A stretch of 32,222 bases of DNA from Bacillota bacterium (GTDB taxonomy: Bacteria > Bacillota > TC1 > UBA5767), in assembly GCA_007121025.1 (NCBI GenBank), contig SKMO01000012.1, positions 1 through 32,222 of the forward strand, written 5' to 3'. Shown piece after piece: positions 13,727 through 22,807 of this stretch (position 1 is its first letter; each line of letters begins with the position of its first letter). Position numbers and translations under genes: made by a program. The notes beneath the pieces are model-generated. The model saw nothing but the letters and a program-made list of their open reading frames with translations, searched no databases and was not told the DNA's origin.

Positions 13727-16517
13727 GTCTGTGCTGAGGGAAGGAAACGGGTGTGTCATGAACATTGTCTTTGGGTTTGATTTGGATGGGGTCTGCTGGT
13801 CGGAACGGCCTGCGGCGATTGGCCAGGTCCGGACCGGACCCCTGGGACTTCTGGGGATTCTGGAGACCCGCCTGGGGTTGGGCAGACCGGACATCCATCC
13901 GGTCCATCGGATAGATGCCACGGTCAGGCGGATCCAGTCGACCGACTGGGAATCCGCCTACTACGGGGCGTCCTTCCGGGCAGATGCCTGGTCGACGGCC
14001 CGGCAGCTGTTGTCCTGGCGGGACGAGCTGATGGAAGCCGGATGGGATGGCCGGCCCTTTGAAAACGGCTCCCCGCGGCTGGACGGGCTGGCCGCCCTTG
14101 AACAGGCCGGCGTACGTCTGCCCTCCGGCCGGGCAGATCGTCTGCAGGCACTGCTCAGCAGTCTGCGGGAAGGGGCCCGGGTCGACGGCCTGAAGGTCCG
14201 CATGGCCGACCCACCCGGGTTTCTGCCGCAGGTCTGGCAGGAGCTGTTCCTGCGGCTGGAAGAACAGGGAGCGTCAGTGGAGACGGTCCCGACACCCGGG
14301 GTGCCGGACGACGACCGGGAGCCCGGCAATCTTGGTGTTGTCCAGAAGGCCCTGTCGGGACAAGAGAATTCCCGGGAGCTTTGTCCTTCGGACGATTCCC
14401 TGGTCCTTTTGAGGGCTGAAAACGAATGGGAGGCGGCAGAACAGCTGGCTTTGTGGCTGGCTGCCGGCCAGCAGGAAAACCAGGGGGTGACCATTGTCTG
14501 CGGGATGGACACCAGTGTGCTGGACGGGGTCCTGCACCGGCAGGGGCTGCCCCGGCTGGGGCGGTCCGAACCCTCCCGCTGGCGGGAACTGCAACAGGTG
14601 CTGCCGCTTCTTCTGGCCAACGGCTGGGCGCCGCTTGACATCCGGTTGCTGGCGCAACTGTTGTCCATGAGCAACCCGGTGTTTCCCCGCTGGATGTGCC
14701 GGCGGCTGTTACGCGCGATGGGCGAGGAGCCGGGGACCGGGGGACGGGCCTGGGAAAAGGCCGTCGACGGGATCCGGGAAACGATTGAGAAGGACCTGCG
14801 TGAAAAGGGTGTGGCCGATGCCTCCCGGCAGGCAGACGACACTGTCGGGCAGTTGCAGGATCTGCTGGTCGGGGACCGTTTTGATCCGAACACAGGCATT
14901 CCGGAGGAAAAACTGCGGGAGCGCTGCGACCGGCTGATTTACTGGTTCGGCTGGCAGGCAGACGACGACCCGATGCTTCGTGAAGTGGTCCACCATGCCC
15001 GGGAACTGCAGGCGCTTTCAAAAGGCAAAGGGCACATTTCCCGGGTGGCTCTTGAGCGGATGCTCGATACGATCATCGGGGCGGGGAGCCGGGCGCCGGA
15101 CCGCCCGGAAGAGGTGGCTCCCTGGCAGGTGGTCGACCACCCGGCACAGGTGATCGACCCCTGTGACGTGGTGGTCTGGTGGGGTTTTAACGATCCGCTG
15201 TCCATGCCACCCACCTGGTGGAGTGACAGCGAACGGACTGTGCTGGAAGCGGCCGGAGTGCTTGTGGAGCACTCCGGGGCGTTTCGCCGCCGGGAAGCCC
15301 GGGGCTGGTCCCGGGGGATTCTGGCCGCCCGGAAACAGTTTATCGGGGTCACCGTCCAGCAGCTCGACGGGGAGCTGGCCTACCATCATCCACTCTGGGA
15401 CGCCATCTGCCAGGCGGCTGCCCGGGCCGACGGGGGACGCAGTGAAGCCGACGTGGAGGCGGTGCTTGTCAGGGACTGCCGGCCCGATGACGGATCGGAA
15501 GAAGGACTCTTTGCCGGCCGCCAACACCCAAAACGGGCGGTGACACCGGCGTTGCCGGTTGTCCGGGAGGCGGTCCGCCGGGTTCAGGCCGGGACGATCG
15601 CCCGGCCGCAAAAGATGTCCTACAGCCAGATGAGCACGCTGATCGGTTGCCCCATGAAATGGGCTCTTCAGTATCATGGGGGCCTAAAGGTTCCCGGGGA
15701 ACAGGATATTCCGGAGGGAAACCGGATGATCGGTACTCTGTGCCACCGGATTGTCGAAGAGCTCTATGGGGAGGGGGGGAGACACTGGTTGCCGGATGAG
15801 GCCCGGAACGAGGCCTTTATACTCTATGACCGGCTGGTTCCCGCCCTGGCCTCCGAGCTTTTGCTGGACGGGCGGCACATCGAGAACCGCCGCTGCCGCC
15901 AGGCGGTTGCCGGTGCCATCGGGCATCTGGTGACGGCCATCAACCGATACCGGCTGCAGGTGGAAGCCGCGGAGATCCCTCTGGAACGGGCGCAGAGCGG
16001 TCTTGTGTTTGCCGGATTCGCTGATCTGCTCCTGCGGGACCCGCAGGGTCACCCGTTTATCCTCGACCTGAAATGGACGACATCGGCGAAGTACCGCCAC
16101 CAGGAGGTCGAGGACGGCCAGGCCCTGCAGCTGGCAGCGTATGCCTGGATGCTCCGGGGGAAAGAGGCAGAGGCGGACCGGATTCACACCGGGTATTTCA
16201 TGCTGGCCCAGGGCCGTCTTCTCAGTGACAGTCCGCTTCTGGGTGAAGACGCACTGACACCGGCCTGTTCCCAGGAGGACACCTGGACACGGGGAATGGC
16301 CGCCATGGAGGACGCCCTTGAACGACTGGCCGGCGGGGTGGTCGAGGCCCGGGGCGTTGAAGAGTTTCAGGTGCAGCAGGACACCGGACAGAAGGACGAC
16401 AGACTGCGCCGGCAGTTGTCCGAGGCGGTTTGGCAAAAAGGCCTGCTTTACCAAAGGCCGCCCTGCGGGTTCTGTGATTTCGGGACCCTTTGTGGCCTGA
16501 CAGGAGGACACTCATGA
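13719..16517 (+). CDS. AddB/RexB-like PD-(D/E)XK nuclease subunit
   Basis: This 932-residue protein is the likely AddB-like partner of the AddA-like helicase that follows. The C-terminal nuclease domain shows H676 (GTLCHRIVE), D769 (GFADLLL), the catalytic pair D783 and K785 (LDLKWT), then QALQLAAYAW. It also carries the AddB iron-sulfur staple: Cys644 (LIGCPMKW) and the C-terminal cluster Cys916, Cys919 and Cys925 (CGFCDFGTLC), with the spacing known from AddB. The N-terminal region resembles the inactivated helicase part and lacks a Walker A motif. It is shorter than AddB (about 1,160). ATG 13719 has GGAGG at 13707-13711 (7-nt spacing). ATG 13758 is a weaker choice, and the open frame reaches back to 13611 inside the previous gene. 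It overlaps the upstream gene by 8 nt and the downstream gene by 4 nt. Confidence 0.85.
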   Translation: MDRSVLREGNGCVMNIVFGFDLDGVCWSERPAAIGQVRTGPLGLLGILETRLGLGRPDIHPVHRIDATVRRIQSTDWESAYYGASFRADAWSTARQLLSWRDELMEAGWDGRPFENGSPRLDGLAALEQAGVRLPSGRADRLQALLSSLREGARVDGLKVRMADPPGFLPQVWQELFLRLEEQGASVETVPTPGVPDDDREPGNLGVVQKALSGQENSRELCPSDDSLVLLRAENEWEAAEQLALWLAAGQQENQGVTIVCGMDTSVLDGVLHRQGLPRLGRSEPSRWRELQQVLPLLLANGWAPLDIRLLAQLLSMSNPVFPRWMCRRLLRAMGEEPGTGGRAWEKAVDGIRETIEKDLREKGVADASRQADDTVGQLQDLLVGDRFDPNTGIPEEKLRERCDRLIYWFGWQADDDPMLREVVHHARELQALSKGKGHISRVALERMLDTIIGAGSRAPDRPEEVAPWQVVDHPAQVIDPCDVVVWWGFNDPLSMPPTWWSDSERTVLEAAGVLVEHSGAFRRREARGWSRGILAARKQFIGVTVQQLDGELAYHHPLWDAICQAAARADGGRSEADVEAVLVRDCRPDDGSEEGLFAGRQHPKRAVTPALPVVREAVRRVQAGTIARPQKMSYSQMSTLIGCPMKWALQYHGGLKVPGEQDIPEGNRMIGTLCHRIVEELYGEGGRHWLPDEARNEAFILYDRLVPALASELLLDGRHIENRRCRQAVAGAIGHLVTAINRYRLQVEAAEIPLERAQSGLVFAGFADLLLRDPQGHPFILDLKWTTSAKYRHQEVEDGQALQLAAYAWMLRGKEAEADRIHTGYFMLAQGRLLSDSPLLGEDALTPACSQEDTWTRGMAAMEDALERLAGGVVEARGVEEFQVQQDTGQKDDRLRRQLSEAVWQKGLLYQRPPCGFCDFGTLCGLTGGHS

Positions 16518-19500
16518 AACAGATTGAAGTGATCAACGCCAGTGCGGGGTCTGGAAAAACCTACAGTCTGACCGCCCGGGTGGTGGCAATACTCAAGGAA
16601 GGGATGGCTCCGGAAGCCCTGATGGCGACTACCTTTACGAACAAGGCGGCCGCCGAACTGCGGGAACGGATCCGGGTGAAGCTTCTGGAAAGCGGGGACA
16701 CAGAACAGGCAGAGCGGGTGGGCGACGGGTTTATTGGCACCGTCAACAGCATCTGTGCCCGGCTTCTGCGGGAATACGCCCTGGAGGCCGGACTGTCCCC
16801 GGCCGTCGTTGTGATGCCCGAAGAAGACAGCGAGCGGCTGTTCCAGATTGCCATTGACGCAGTGATTGCGGCTCATGGGGACCGGATGGAACCGCCGGCC
16901 GCCCGGATGAGTCTGGATGGAAGCGGACAGGGGTACGCGAAGACCGGGGACTGGCGCAGCGATGTGAAGGCTGTTGTCGATCTGGCCCGGAGCAACCTGA
17001 TTGGCCCCGAAGACCTGCGGGTCTGCGGTGAGGTTTCCTGGGCGTCTTTGCAGCGTCTTCTGGGGGACCCGGGGGAGACGCATCCTGACGATGCACTCAG
17101 GAAGGCTCTGATTCTGTCCATCGGCGAACTGGACGGACAGGAAGGGCTGACCAAAACCACAGAAAAAGCCCTGGAGACAATGAAAACCGCCTTGCAGGCC
17201 ATGGAAAAAGGAGACCTTTCCTGGGTGGACTGGGTGCGTCTGTCCAAGCTGAAGGCGGCCAAAGACGGAAAGGTCGCGGTGGAACGGGTCCAGGCACAAG
17301 CCGGTGAGGTTCTGCGGCATCCGGGACTGCAGGCGGATCTTCGGGAAATCACCGTGGGGGTGTTTGACTGTGCGGCCGGTGCCCTGGAGGAGTATCAGGC
17401 TTACAAGGCGGCCCAGGGGCTGATGGACTTTGCGGACCAGGAAACCAGTGTGCTGGATCTGGCCCGTCACAATCCGGGGTTTCGGAAGTCCATGGGCGAG
17501 AGGCTGGACATCCTGATGGTCGATGAGTTTCAGGACACCAGTCCGGTCCAGCTGGCCCTGTTTCTGGCCCTGGGGGAGCTGGCCGGGCGTTCGGTCTGGG
17601 TGGGTGATCCCAAGCAGGCGATCTATGGGTTCCGGGGGACGGATCCACAGCTGATGAACGAAGTGGTCCGGCGGATTCCGGACACCGGGGTGCTTGATTA
17701 TTCCTGGCGGTCCAGAGAGAACCTGGTCCGGTTCACCAACGGGGTGTTCTCTGAAGTGTTCCATGCCCTGGGCCCGGAGAAGACCTGTCTGAAGATCCCC
17801 CCTCAGCGCCGGGAGGCGGCCCGGGGGGGTACCCTGGAAGCCTGGCATCTGGAAGCCAACCGGGCAGAACAGGAAGCCGGGGCGGTGGCAAACGGCGTTG
17901 TGGATCTGCTGGAGCGCAATCCGGCGGTCCGGCCGGGGGATGTGGCAGTGCTCTGCCGGACCCGGCAGCAGATCGGGCAGATTGCCTCTTCCCTGGAACA
18001 ACGGGGGATCCAGGTGTCCGTGTCTCAGGGCGAACTGACCGATGCACCGGAGTGCCGGCTGGCCCTGGCCGGGCTGCGGTACATGAACAACGGGGAAGAC
18101 GAGCTGGCCCTGGCGGAAATCATGTGTCTGGATCCCCGGGCCGGGAACCGGAAGGACTGGCTGGCCGATCTGCTGGCCGATCCGGCGGGAGCCAAAGAAC
18201 GCTGGCGGAAGGATCCTCTGGTGGCCGGGTTGCAGGACGGCCAGGGACACATGAAATACTGGACCCCCCTGGAAGCTCTGGAGGAGGCCATCTTTCGGAC
18301 GGGTCTTCTGGAAGTCGTCCGGTTGTGGCCAGACCCCCGGCGGGCCCGAAACAATCTGGATGCCCTGCGGGGGGCCTGCAACCGGTACATTGAACAGTGC
18401 CAGTCGCACCGCAGTGCCGCAACGGCCAGCGGATTTATCACCTACATGCAGCAGACCGGCGGCGAAAAGGCCCAGGGCACCGGGGAACGGACGGTCCAGC
18501 TTCTGACCTACCACGGAGCCAAAGGATTGGAGTGGCCCTGGGTGGTCCTGACCGGACTGGATTCCCGGCGGGATCCGGAGGTGTTTGGCGTCCATGTGGA
18601 ACCGGCAGCGGTGTTTCGTCCCGAGGAGCCCCTGGCCGGCCGGTCGATCCGCTACTGGCCCTGGCCCTTTGGCACCCAGGGCCAGGTGCCCACTCTCAGT
18701 GAGTCCATTCAGGCATTGCCGGTGTTCGCGGCGATCCGGGACATGGAAGAACAGGAAGCCCGGCGCCTTCTCTATGTGGGGATGACCCGGGCCAGAGACG
18801 GACTGGTACTGGCTGTCCGCAAGACGTCCGGAAAGGCCGGGGTGAGCCTGAAAACCGGATGGCTGGACACGCTGAGGGACAAAGAGGCTCACCCGGTACT
18901 GGACCTGATGGGGCCGGAAGGAGACTGGGAGATGCTGGCAGGGACGCAGCCGGTCACCCTGAACATCCGGACGTACAGTCCCGATTCTGCGGTTGTGTTG
19001 AGAAGGGAGGCACCGTCGGTTGTGTACGGCCCCGTTCTTCCGGACGAGGTGCCGGAATATCTTCCCGCCACCGTGGCGCCCAGTGCCACGGACCTGGATG
19101 AGGAAGAAGAGCGGCTTTGGGACTGGACCACGGTGGCCCGGAGCGGACACCGGATGGCCATCCGGGGGAAGCCGGACATGGCCTGTATGGGAAACGCGGT
19201 TCATGGCTACCTGGCTCTTCAGAGGGACGGATGGTCCCGGAAGGACAGGGTGGAGACGGCGGCAACCATCCTGAAGCACTGGGGTCTGGAGACCGTTCTG
19301 GAGGCGGAGGACCTGGTGACGGCGGCCGGCCATTTTTGGACGTTTGTGGACGAACGCTACCCAGAGGCCCGGGCGTTTCCGGAGTGGCCGGTGTCCTGCC
19401 GAAACGACCGGGGACAGCGGGTGGAGGGGTGGATTGACCTGCTGCTGGAAACTGCGGATGAGATCGTGATCATTGACCACAAGTCGTACCCGGGAACCGA

Positions 19501-19666
19501 TGGCCGGGAGCAGGCGATGCGCTACACGGGACAATTGCTGACCTACCGGGAGGCTGTGGAACGGGCCACCGGGAAACCGGTCACCGCCCTGTTGATTCAC
19601 CTGCCGGTCTCCGGACAGGTGCTGCAGTTGGGGAAACGGTCTCAGTCCCCTGACCCCCGTATTTAG
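16514..19666 (+). CDS. AddA-like UvrD-family helicase-nuclease
   Basis: This 1,050-residue protein is a superfamily 1A helicase fused to a RecB-type nuclease, as in AddA, which processes double-strand breaks for RecA loading. The helicase motifs occur in order: Walker A NASAGSGKT (8-16), TTFTNKAA, DEFQDTS (about 337-343), VGDPKQAIYGFRG, YSWRSRENLV, LLTYHGAKGLEW and LLYVGMTRARDGL. The C-terminal nuclease domain shows H897 (GNAVHGYL), D975 (GWIDLLL) and D988 with K990 (IIDHKS), then YTGQLLTYREA. It is shorter than Bacillus AddA (about 1,230). AGGAGG at 16502-16507 sits 6 nt before ATG 16514, which overlaps the AddB-like stop as ATGA. The order (B then A, after an ADP-ribosylglycohydrolase) indicates one operon. 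Dual nucleases with one active helicase favour AddAB over AdnAB. Confidence 0.92.
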   Translation: MKQIEVINASAGSGKTYSLTARVVAILKEGMAPEALMATTFTNKAAAELRERIRVKLLESGDTEQAERVGDGFIGTVNSICARLLREYALEAGLSPAVVVMPEEDSERLFQIAIDAVIAAHGDRMEPPAARMSLDGSGQGYAKTGDWRSDVKAVVDLARSNLIGPEDLRVCGEVSWASLQRLLGDPGETHPDDALRKALILSIGELDGQEGLTKTTEKALETMKTALQAMEKGDLSWVDWVRLSKLKAAKDGKVAVERVQAQAGEVLRHPGLQADLREITVGVFDCAAGALEEYQAYKAAQGLMDFADQETSVLDLARHNPGFRKSMGERLDILMVDEFQDTSPVQLALFLALGELAGRSVWVGDPKQAIYGFRGTDPQLMNEVVRRIPDTGVLDYSWRSRENLVRFTNGVFSEVFHALGPEKTCLKIPPQRREAARGGTLEAWHLEANRAEQEAGAVANGVVDLLERNPAVRPGDVAVLCRTRQQIGQIASSLEQRGIQVSVSQGELTDAPECRLALAGLRYMNNGEDELALAEIMCLDPRAGNRKDWLADLLADPAGAKERWRKDPLVAGLQDGQGHMKYWTPLEALEEAIFRTGLLEVVRLWPDPRRARNNLDALRGACNRYIEQCQSHRSAATASGFITYMQQTGGEKAQGTGERTVQLLTYHGAKGLEWPWVVLTGLDSRRDPEVFGVHVEPAAVFRPEEPLAGRSIRYWPWPFGTQGQVPTLSESIQALPVFAAIRDMEEQEARRLLYVGMTRARDGLVLAVRKTSGKAGVSLKTGWLDTLRDKEAHPVLDLMGPEGDWEMLAGTQPVTLNIRTYSPDSAVVLRREAPSVVYGPVLPDEVPEYLPATVAPSATDLDEEEERLWDWTTVARSGHRMAIRGKPDMACMGNAVHGYLALQRDGWSRKDRVETAATILKHWGLETVLEAEDLVTAAGHFWTFVDERYPEARAFPEWPVSCRNDRGQRVEGWIDLLLETADEIVIIDHKSYPGTDGREQAMRYTGQLLTYREAVERATGKPVTALLIHLPVSGQVLQLGKRSQSPDPRI

Positions 19667-19877
19667 TGGGTGACAATCCAACTGTTTCCTGAAAGGAAGG
19701 GGCGTGGTGTGAGCTGGAAGGAGACCGGAATAACAGCGGTTACAGGAGTCGTTTAAAGAAGAAAATTGTAATGAATGCAGGAAGTGAGAGCTCCCGTGTT
19801 GAACTATGTATGTTGAATCGTACAGAGCCAACCGTTGCGGTGCTGCAACATGGGTTGAAGCCGTCGGTGCTGGGCCG

Positions 19878-19892
19878 TTCCCGTAACGGGAA
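19878..19892. promoter_or_regulatory. 15-bp palindrome upstream of the PlsY-like operon
   Basis: TTCCCGT-A-ACGGGAA is a perfect inverted repeat centred on one base, 17 nt before ATG 19910. It could be an operator or a small hairpin near the ribosome site. The rest of the 243-nt gap after the AddA-like gene shows no terminator and only a weak promoter candidate (TTGAAC at 19799), so read-through from the upstream operon is possible. Confidence 0.4.
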
Positions 19893-19909
19893 GAAAGAGA
19901 GCAGGCAAG

Positions 19910-20536
19910 ATGACAAACCAGTTCAGCCTCCTGTGGGTCGTTCTGGGAGCAGGGACCTACCTACTGGGGGCCCTGCCTCTGGGCTACTGGCTGACCCGCC
20001 GGGTGACAGGAATCCAATTGGATCGTTTTGCGACGGGAAACACGGGGGTGGCCAATGCTTTCCGGGCAGGTCCGCCCTGGCTTGGCGGAACCATTGTGTT
20101 GCTGGACATTCTGCGGATGCTGGGGTTCCTTCGGCTGGGAGAACGTTATTGGGCACTGTCCCGGGAAGCCCTTTATTTTGGGCTCCTGATGATGGTCGCC
20201 GGCAACATGCACTCCGTCTTCCTGTCGTTTCGGGGCAGCAAGGGCAGAACCCTGAGCCTTTGGGGCATGCTGTATCTGCAGCCGCTGGTTCTTCTGGTGC
20301 TGACAGGGATCTGGGGACTGGGGTTTGCCGTGACGGGGCGGTCCCGGAAGGCTGTCTGGTGGATGCTTCCCCTGATTGCCCCTCTGGTGGGCTATGCTGA
20401 GGGCAGTGTTCCGGTTTTTCTGATGGCGCTGGGGCTGACCGCTCTGTATGCCGTGAACAACGGGGAAAACCGGGATGATTTTGCCTACCAGATGGAGCTG
20501 ATCCGCGAGCGCAGAAAACAGGCCGGTGAGCGCTGA
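19910..20536 (+). CDS. divergent PlsY-like (glycerol-3-phosphate acyltransferase family) membrane protein
   Basis: This 208-residue protein of about five membrane segments resembles PlsY, which transfers the acyl group of acyl-phosphate to glycerol-3-phosphate. The first PlsY motif is clear: GALPLGYWLTRRVTGIQL, then TGNTGVANAFRAG (20-54) and GGTIVLLDILR (59-69). The second is altered: the usual GHxxPxFLxFKGGKG is GNMHSVFLSFRGSKG (98-112). The third, near the C-terminus (normally RLxxGTE), is absent. A change of substrate or loss of activity is therefore possible. The ribosome site (AGG at 19903) is weak. It starts a tightly packed operon, with its stop overlapping the next ATG by one base. 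As the first enzyme of a cluster with a hydrolase and a methyltransferase it hints at lipid or amphiphile chemistry. That is inference. Confidence 0.7.
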   Translation: MTNQFSLLWVVLGAGTYLLGALPLGYWLTRRVTGIQLDRFATGNTGVANAFRAGPPWLGGTIVLLDILRMLGFLRLGERYWALSREALYFGLLMMVAGNMHSVFLSFRGSKGRTLSLWGMLYLQPLVLLVLTGIWGLGFAVTGRSRKAVWWMLPLIAPLVGYAEGSVPVFLMALGLTALYAVNNGENRDDFAYQMELIRERRKQAGER

Positions 20537-21450
20537 TGGACGGCCTCCCGATCCTGGCCCTGGTGCTGGTCCCGGCCGTGGGGTTCCTGCCGGCTGCCGA
20601 CCTGATGACTTTTCTTCGGTGGTGGCCCCGGCTGCGGCCATCGGTGATGCGGGACCGGCACAGCGTTGTGTCGCCCTATGGAAGGCTGTCGTATGTTATG
20701 CGTGGCAGGGGACCCCGGGCACTGGTTCTCATCCATGGGTTTCTCGAATCTGCCGAGCAGTGGCGTCCGGTGACGGACCTGCTGCCGGAAGGGCTCCGGG
20801 TGATTGCCGTGGATCTCAATTCGTTTGGGTTCAGTGTACCGGCAAAAGGTGTGAGCCTGAGCAAGCAGTCACTCAGTGAGGCGCTGCACTGGCTGCTGAA
20901 CAGCCTGGAGGTGTCGGATGCGGTGGTCGCCGGGCACTCCATGGGGGCAGAAGTGGCCGGGATGCTGGCCGTCAACCATCCGGAGACCGTTGGAGATCTG
21001 ATTCTTTTGGCACCCGGTGGGTTGCGCAGCCGGGGTTTTCCGGTGATTCCCACACCCCTGGTGACCCTGCTGTTCAAGAACATCCTGGTGCAGAGACGGT
21101 TCAGCAGACTGGACTGGTCTCAGGCCTCCCCGGAACAGCGGGAGCGGTTTGCCGTTCAGTATGTGATCAACCGGCGGATTCCCGGGCGGTTTCTGCACCG
21201 GTTTCAGCGGGACGATGACACGGGCAGCCTGGAAGTCATTCTCCCCCGGATCAGGCAGAAAACGCTGGTTGTGTGGGGAGACAGGGACCGGGTGATCCCT
21301 CCGGAAGACGGACAGAAGGTGGTGAGGCTTCTGCCCGGGGCAAGTGCAGTGGTGATACCAGGGGCCGGGCACGATCTGCCGGCTGCCCATACCGGTGATG
21401 TGGTGCGCCTGATCCAGAGGGTTATTGACGAGAGAGAGGACATAAGATGA
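20536..21450 (+). CDS. alpha/beta hydrolase, probably membrane-anchored
   Basis: This 304-residue protein has an alpha/beta hydrolase fold with a complete catalytic triad: nucleophile Ser135 (GHSMGAE), Asp251 (GDRDRVIP) and His279 (GAGHDLP). An oxyanion-hole motif, LIHGFLES, is at 65-72. Residues 4-23 (LPILALVLVPAVGFLPAADL) form a hydrophobic N-terminal segment that may anchor it to the membrane. The family covers esterases, lipases, haloperoxidases and C-C hydrolases, and nothing in the sequence fixes the substrate. The start ATG overlaps the previous stop (TGATG) and the end overlaps the methyltransferase start (ATGA), so translation is coupled on both sides. Confidence 0.88.
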   Translation: MDGLPILALVLVPAVGFLPAADLMTFLRWWPRLRPSVMRDRHSVVSPYGRLSYVMRGRGPRALVLIHGFLESAEQWRPVTDLLPEGLRVIAVDLNSFGFSVPAKGVSLSKQSLSEALHWLLNSLEVSDAVVAGHSMGAEVAGMLAVNHPETVGDLILLAPGGLRSRGFPVIPTPLVTLLFKNILVQRRFSRLDWSQASPEQRERFAVQYVINRRIPGRFLHRFQRDDDTGSLEVILPRIRQKTLVVWGDRDRVIPPEDGQKVVRLLPGASAVVIPGAGHDLPAAHTGDVVRLIQRVIDEREDIR

Positions 21451-22274
21451 ACAACACAGTGGCAGCAATCCGTTCCTTTATGTGGAACGATGATTATCAG
21501 GAGGTGTTGGCCCGCAATGTTCTGCGTCTCCGTGAGGGGCAGACCGTGGCGGATGTGGGCTGTGGAGACGGGTATCTGTCCCGGACGTACTATCCGTATG
21601 TGCATCCGGGAGGATCCTTTACAGGGTATGATGTGGACCGGGAGGCGCTGTCCATGGCGGCGGGCCTGTTGGACGACCATCCGGACTGGAACCTGTCGTT
21701 TGAGGAGGCGGATGCGTACGCCCTGCCGGCAGAGGATGGGTCGGTGGACCGGGTGGTCTGCCAGACCCTCTTGATGCATCTGGCAGAACCGGAAAGGGCC
21801 ATCGATGAAATGCTTCGGATCTTAAGGCCCGGGGGATGGATCGTCTGCATGGAGCCGGACATGCTCCTGTCGTCCCTGAGCCGGTACTATCCTGACGACA
21901 CCGACGAGCAGTGGCTGGACAAAGCCGGCCAGCGGCTGCGCCAGTTTACGGCCATGCAGGAGGCAGGACGCGGCGACTTTCGAATCGGCCGGAAGCTTCC
22001 AGACATCTTTTCACGAAAGGGCCTTCGGAACGTGGAGATGCGCCTCAACGATGCGGTCTACCAGCTGATTCCACCTTATGAACCCCGGCGGGAACGGGGC
22101 TACAGGAAATTTATGGAACAGTCCCTGAAGCCCTCCGGGGGGACGGGACCCTTTGGCCAGCAGGGGGCGGAGGCAGACGGCGCCCACTGGGAGCAGCTCA
22201 AAGAGCAGACTTTGTTGACTCATGTGACCAACATGTTGTACATTGTCAGTGGACAGAAGGAGAACCATTCATGA
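21447..22274 (+). CDS. class I SAM-dependent methyltransferase
   Basis: This 275-residue protein has a class I methyltransferase core (Methyltransf_11/25 type). Motif I is VADVGCGDGYLS (34-45), the acidic residue after strand 2 is in FTGYDVDREALSMA (about 58-71), motif post-II is ADAYALPAEDGSVDRVVC, and motif III is LRPGGWIVCMEPD. The C-terminal 120 residues are variable and presumably bind substrate. The best general analogy is to UbiE-like small-molecule or lipid methyltransferases. It overlaps both neighbours by 4 nt (ATGA). AGAGAGGA precedes its start. The substrate is unknown; the operon context points to a small molecule handled together with the hydrolase and the ECF importer. Confidence 0.9.
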   Translation: MNNTVAAIRSFMWNDDYQEVLARNVLRLREGQTVADVGCGDGYLSRTYYPYVHPGGSFTGYDVDREALSMAAGLLDDHPDWNLSFEEADAYALPAEDGSVDRVVCQTLLMHLAEPERAIDEMLRILRPGGWIVCMEPDMLLSSLSRYYPDDTDEQWLDKAGQRLRQFTAMQEAGRGDFRIGRKLPDIFSRKGLRNVEMRLNDAVYQLIPPYEPRRERGYRKFMEQSLKPSGGTGPFGQQGAEADGAHWEQLKEQTLLTHVTNMLYIVSGQKENHS

Positions 22275-22807
22275 AACGATTCGGAATCAAGGAGATTATT
22301 TTTGCAGCCATCGTGTCTGTGGGCATGAACGTGGTCAGTTTTATCGCAGTGCCATTGGCCACGGCGATTCCCGTTCCGGGAGCCCGGACGCTGTTGATCG
22401 CTCCATTTTACGGGGTCCTGATGGTCATCGCCATTCTCAAGGTGCCCCGGTTTGGCATGCCGACGCTGGTGGCCGTTTTCACGGGAGCCGTGATGCTGTT
22501 TATCAGCCCGACGATCTTCTTTTTCCTCACGACCAGTGCGGTGCTGTCAGAATTGATCACGTTTGTTGTGTTCCGTGGCTACAGGGCAAAGTGGGCTCCT
22601 GTGGTCCTGTCGGGGCTTTACTGCGGGTTCCAGGTGCCCTTTGGTGTGTTGTTCGGGTCCATTTTTGTGGGTGACTATGTGGCGGCCTTCGTGGTGACGG
22701 TCCCGGTGATGACCGGAATGTTCCTGGCGGCATTTCTGCTGGGAGCCCTGGGAGGCATGGTGGGCCGGAAAATCGGGGCGGAGTTAAGGGAGATCGGTAA
22801 ACTGTGA
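22271..22807 (+). CDS. ECF transporter S component, MptD-like
   Basis: This 178-residue protein has about five membrane segments (near 8-29, 38-58, 62-92, 95-125 and 132-165). It is followed directly by EcfT and a fused EcfA, so it should be the substrate-binding subunit of a dedicated (group I) ECF importer. The C-terminal pattern GALGGMVGRKI and the overall size recall the MptD/Trep_Strep class, whose substrate is not known. I see none of the signatures of the biotin, riboflavin, thiamine, folate or cobalt S components. It overlaps the methyltransferase by 4 nt and EcfT by 4 nt (GTGA). Confidence 0.75.
   Translation: MKRFGIKEIIFAAIVSVGMNVVSFIAVPLATAIPVPGARTLLIAPFYGVLMVIAILKVPRFGMPTLVAVFTGAVMLFISPTIFFFLTTSAVLSELITFVVFRGYRAKWAPVVLSGLYCGFQVPFGVLFGSIFVGDYVAAFVVTVPVMTGMFLAAFLLGALGGMVGRKIGAELREIGKL

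Noticed and set aside
13719-19666. Mycobacterial-type AdnAB complex
   Set aside because: AdnAB has an active helicase motor in both subunits; here the first protein lacks a Walker A motif and carries the AddB cysteine staple.
16448-19831. 1,127-residue open frame on the - strand opposite the AddA-like gene
   Set aside because: It is low-complexity and rich in Pro, Gly, His and Gln, matches no family, and mirrors the strong third-position GC bias of the real helicase gene, whose motifs are complete.
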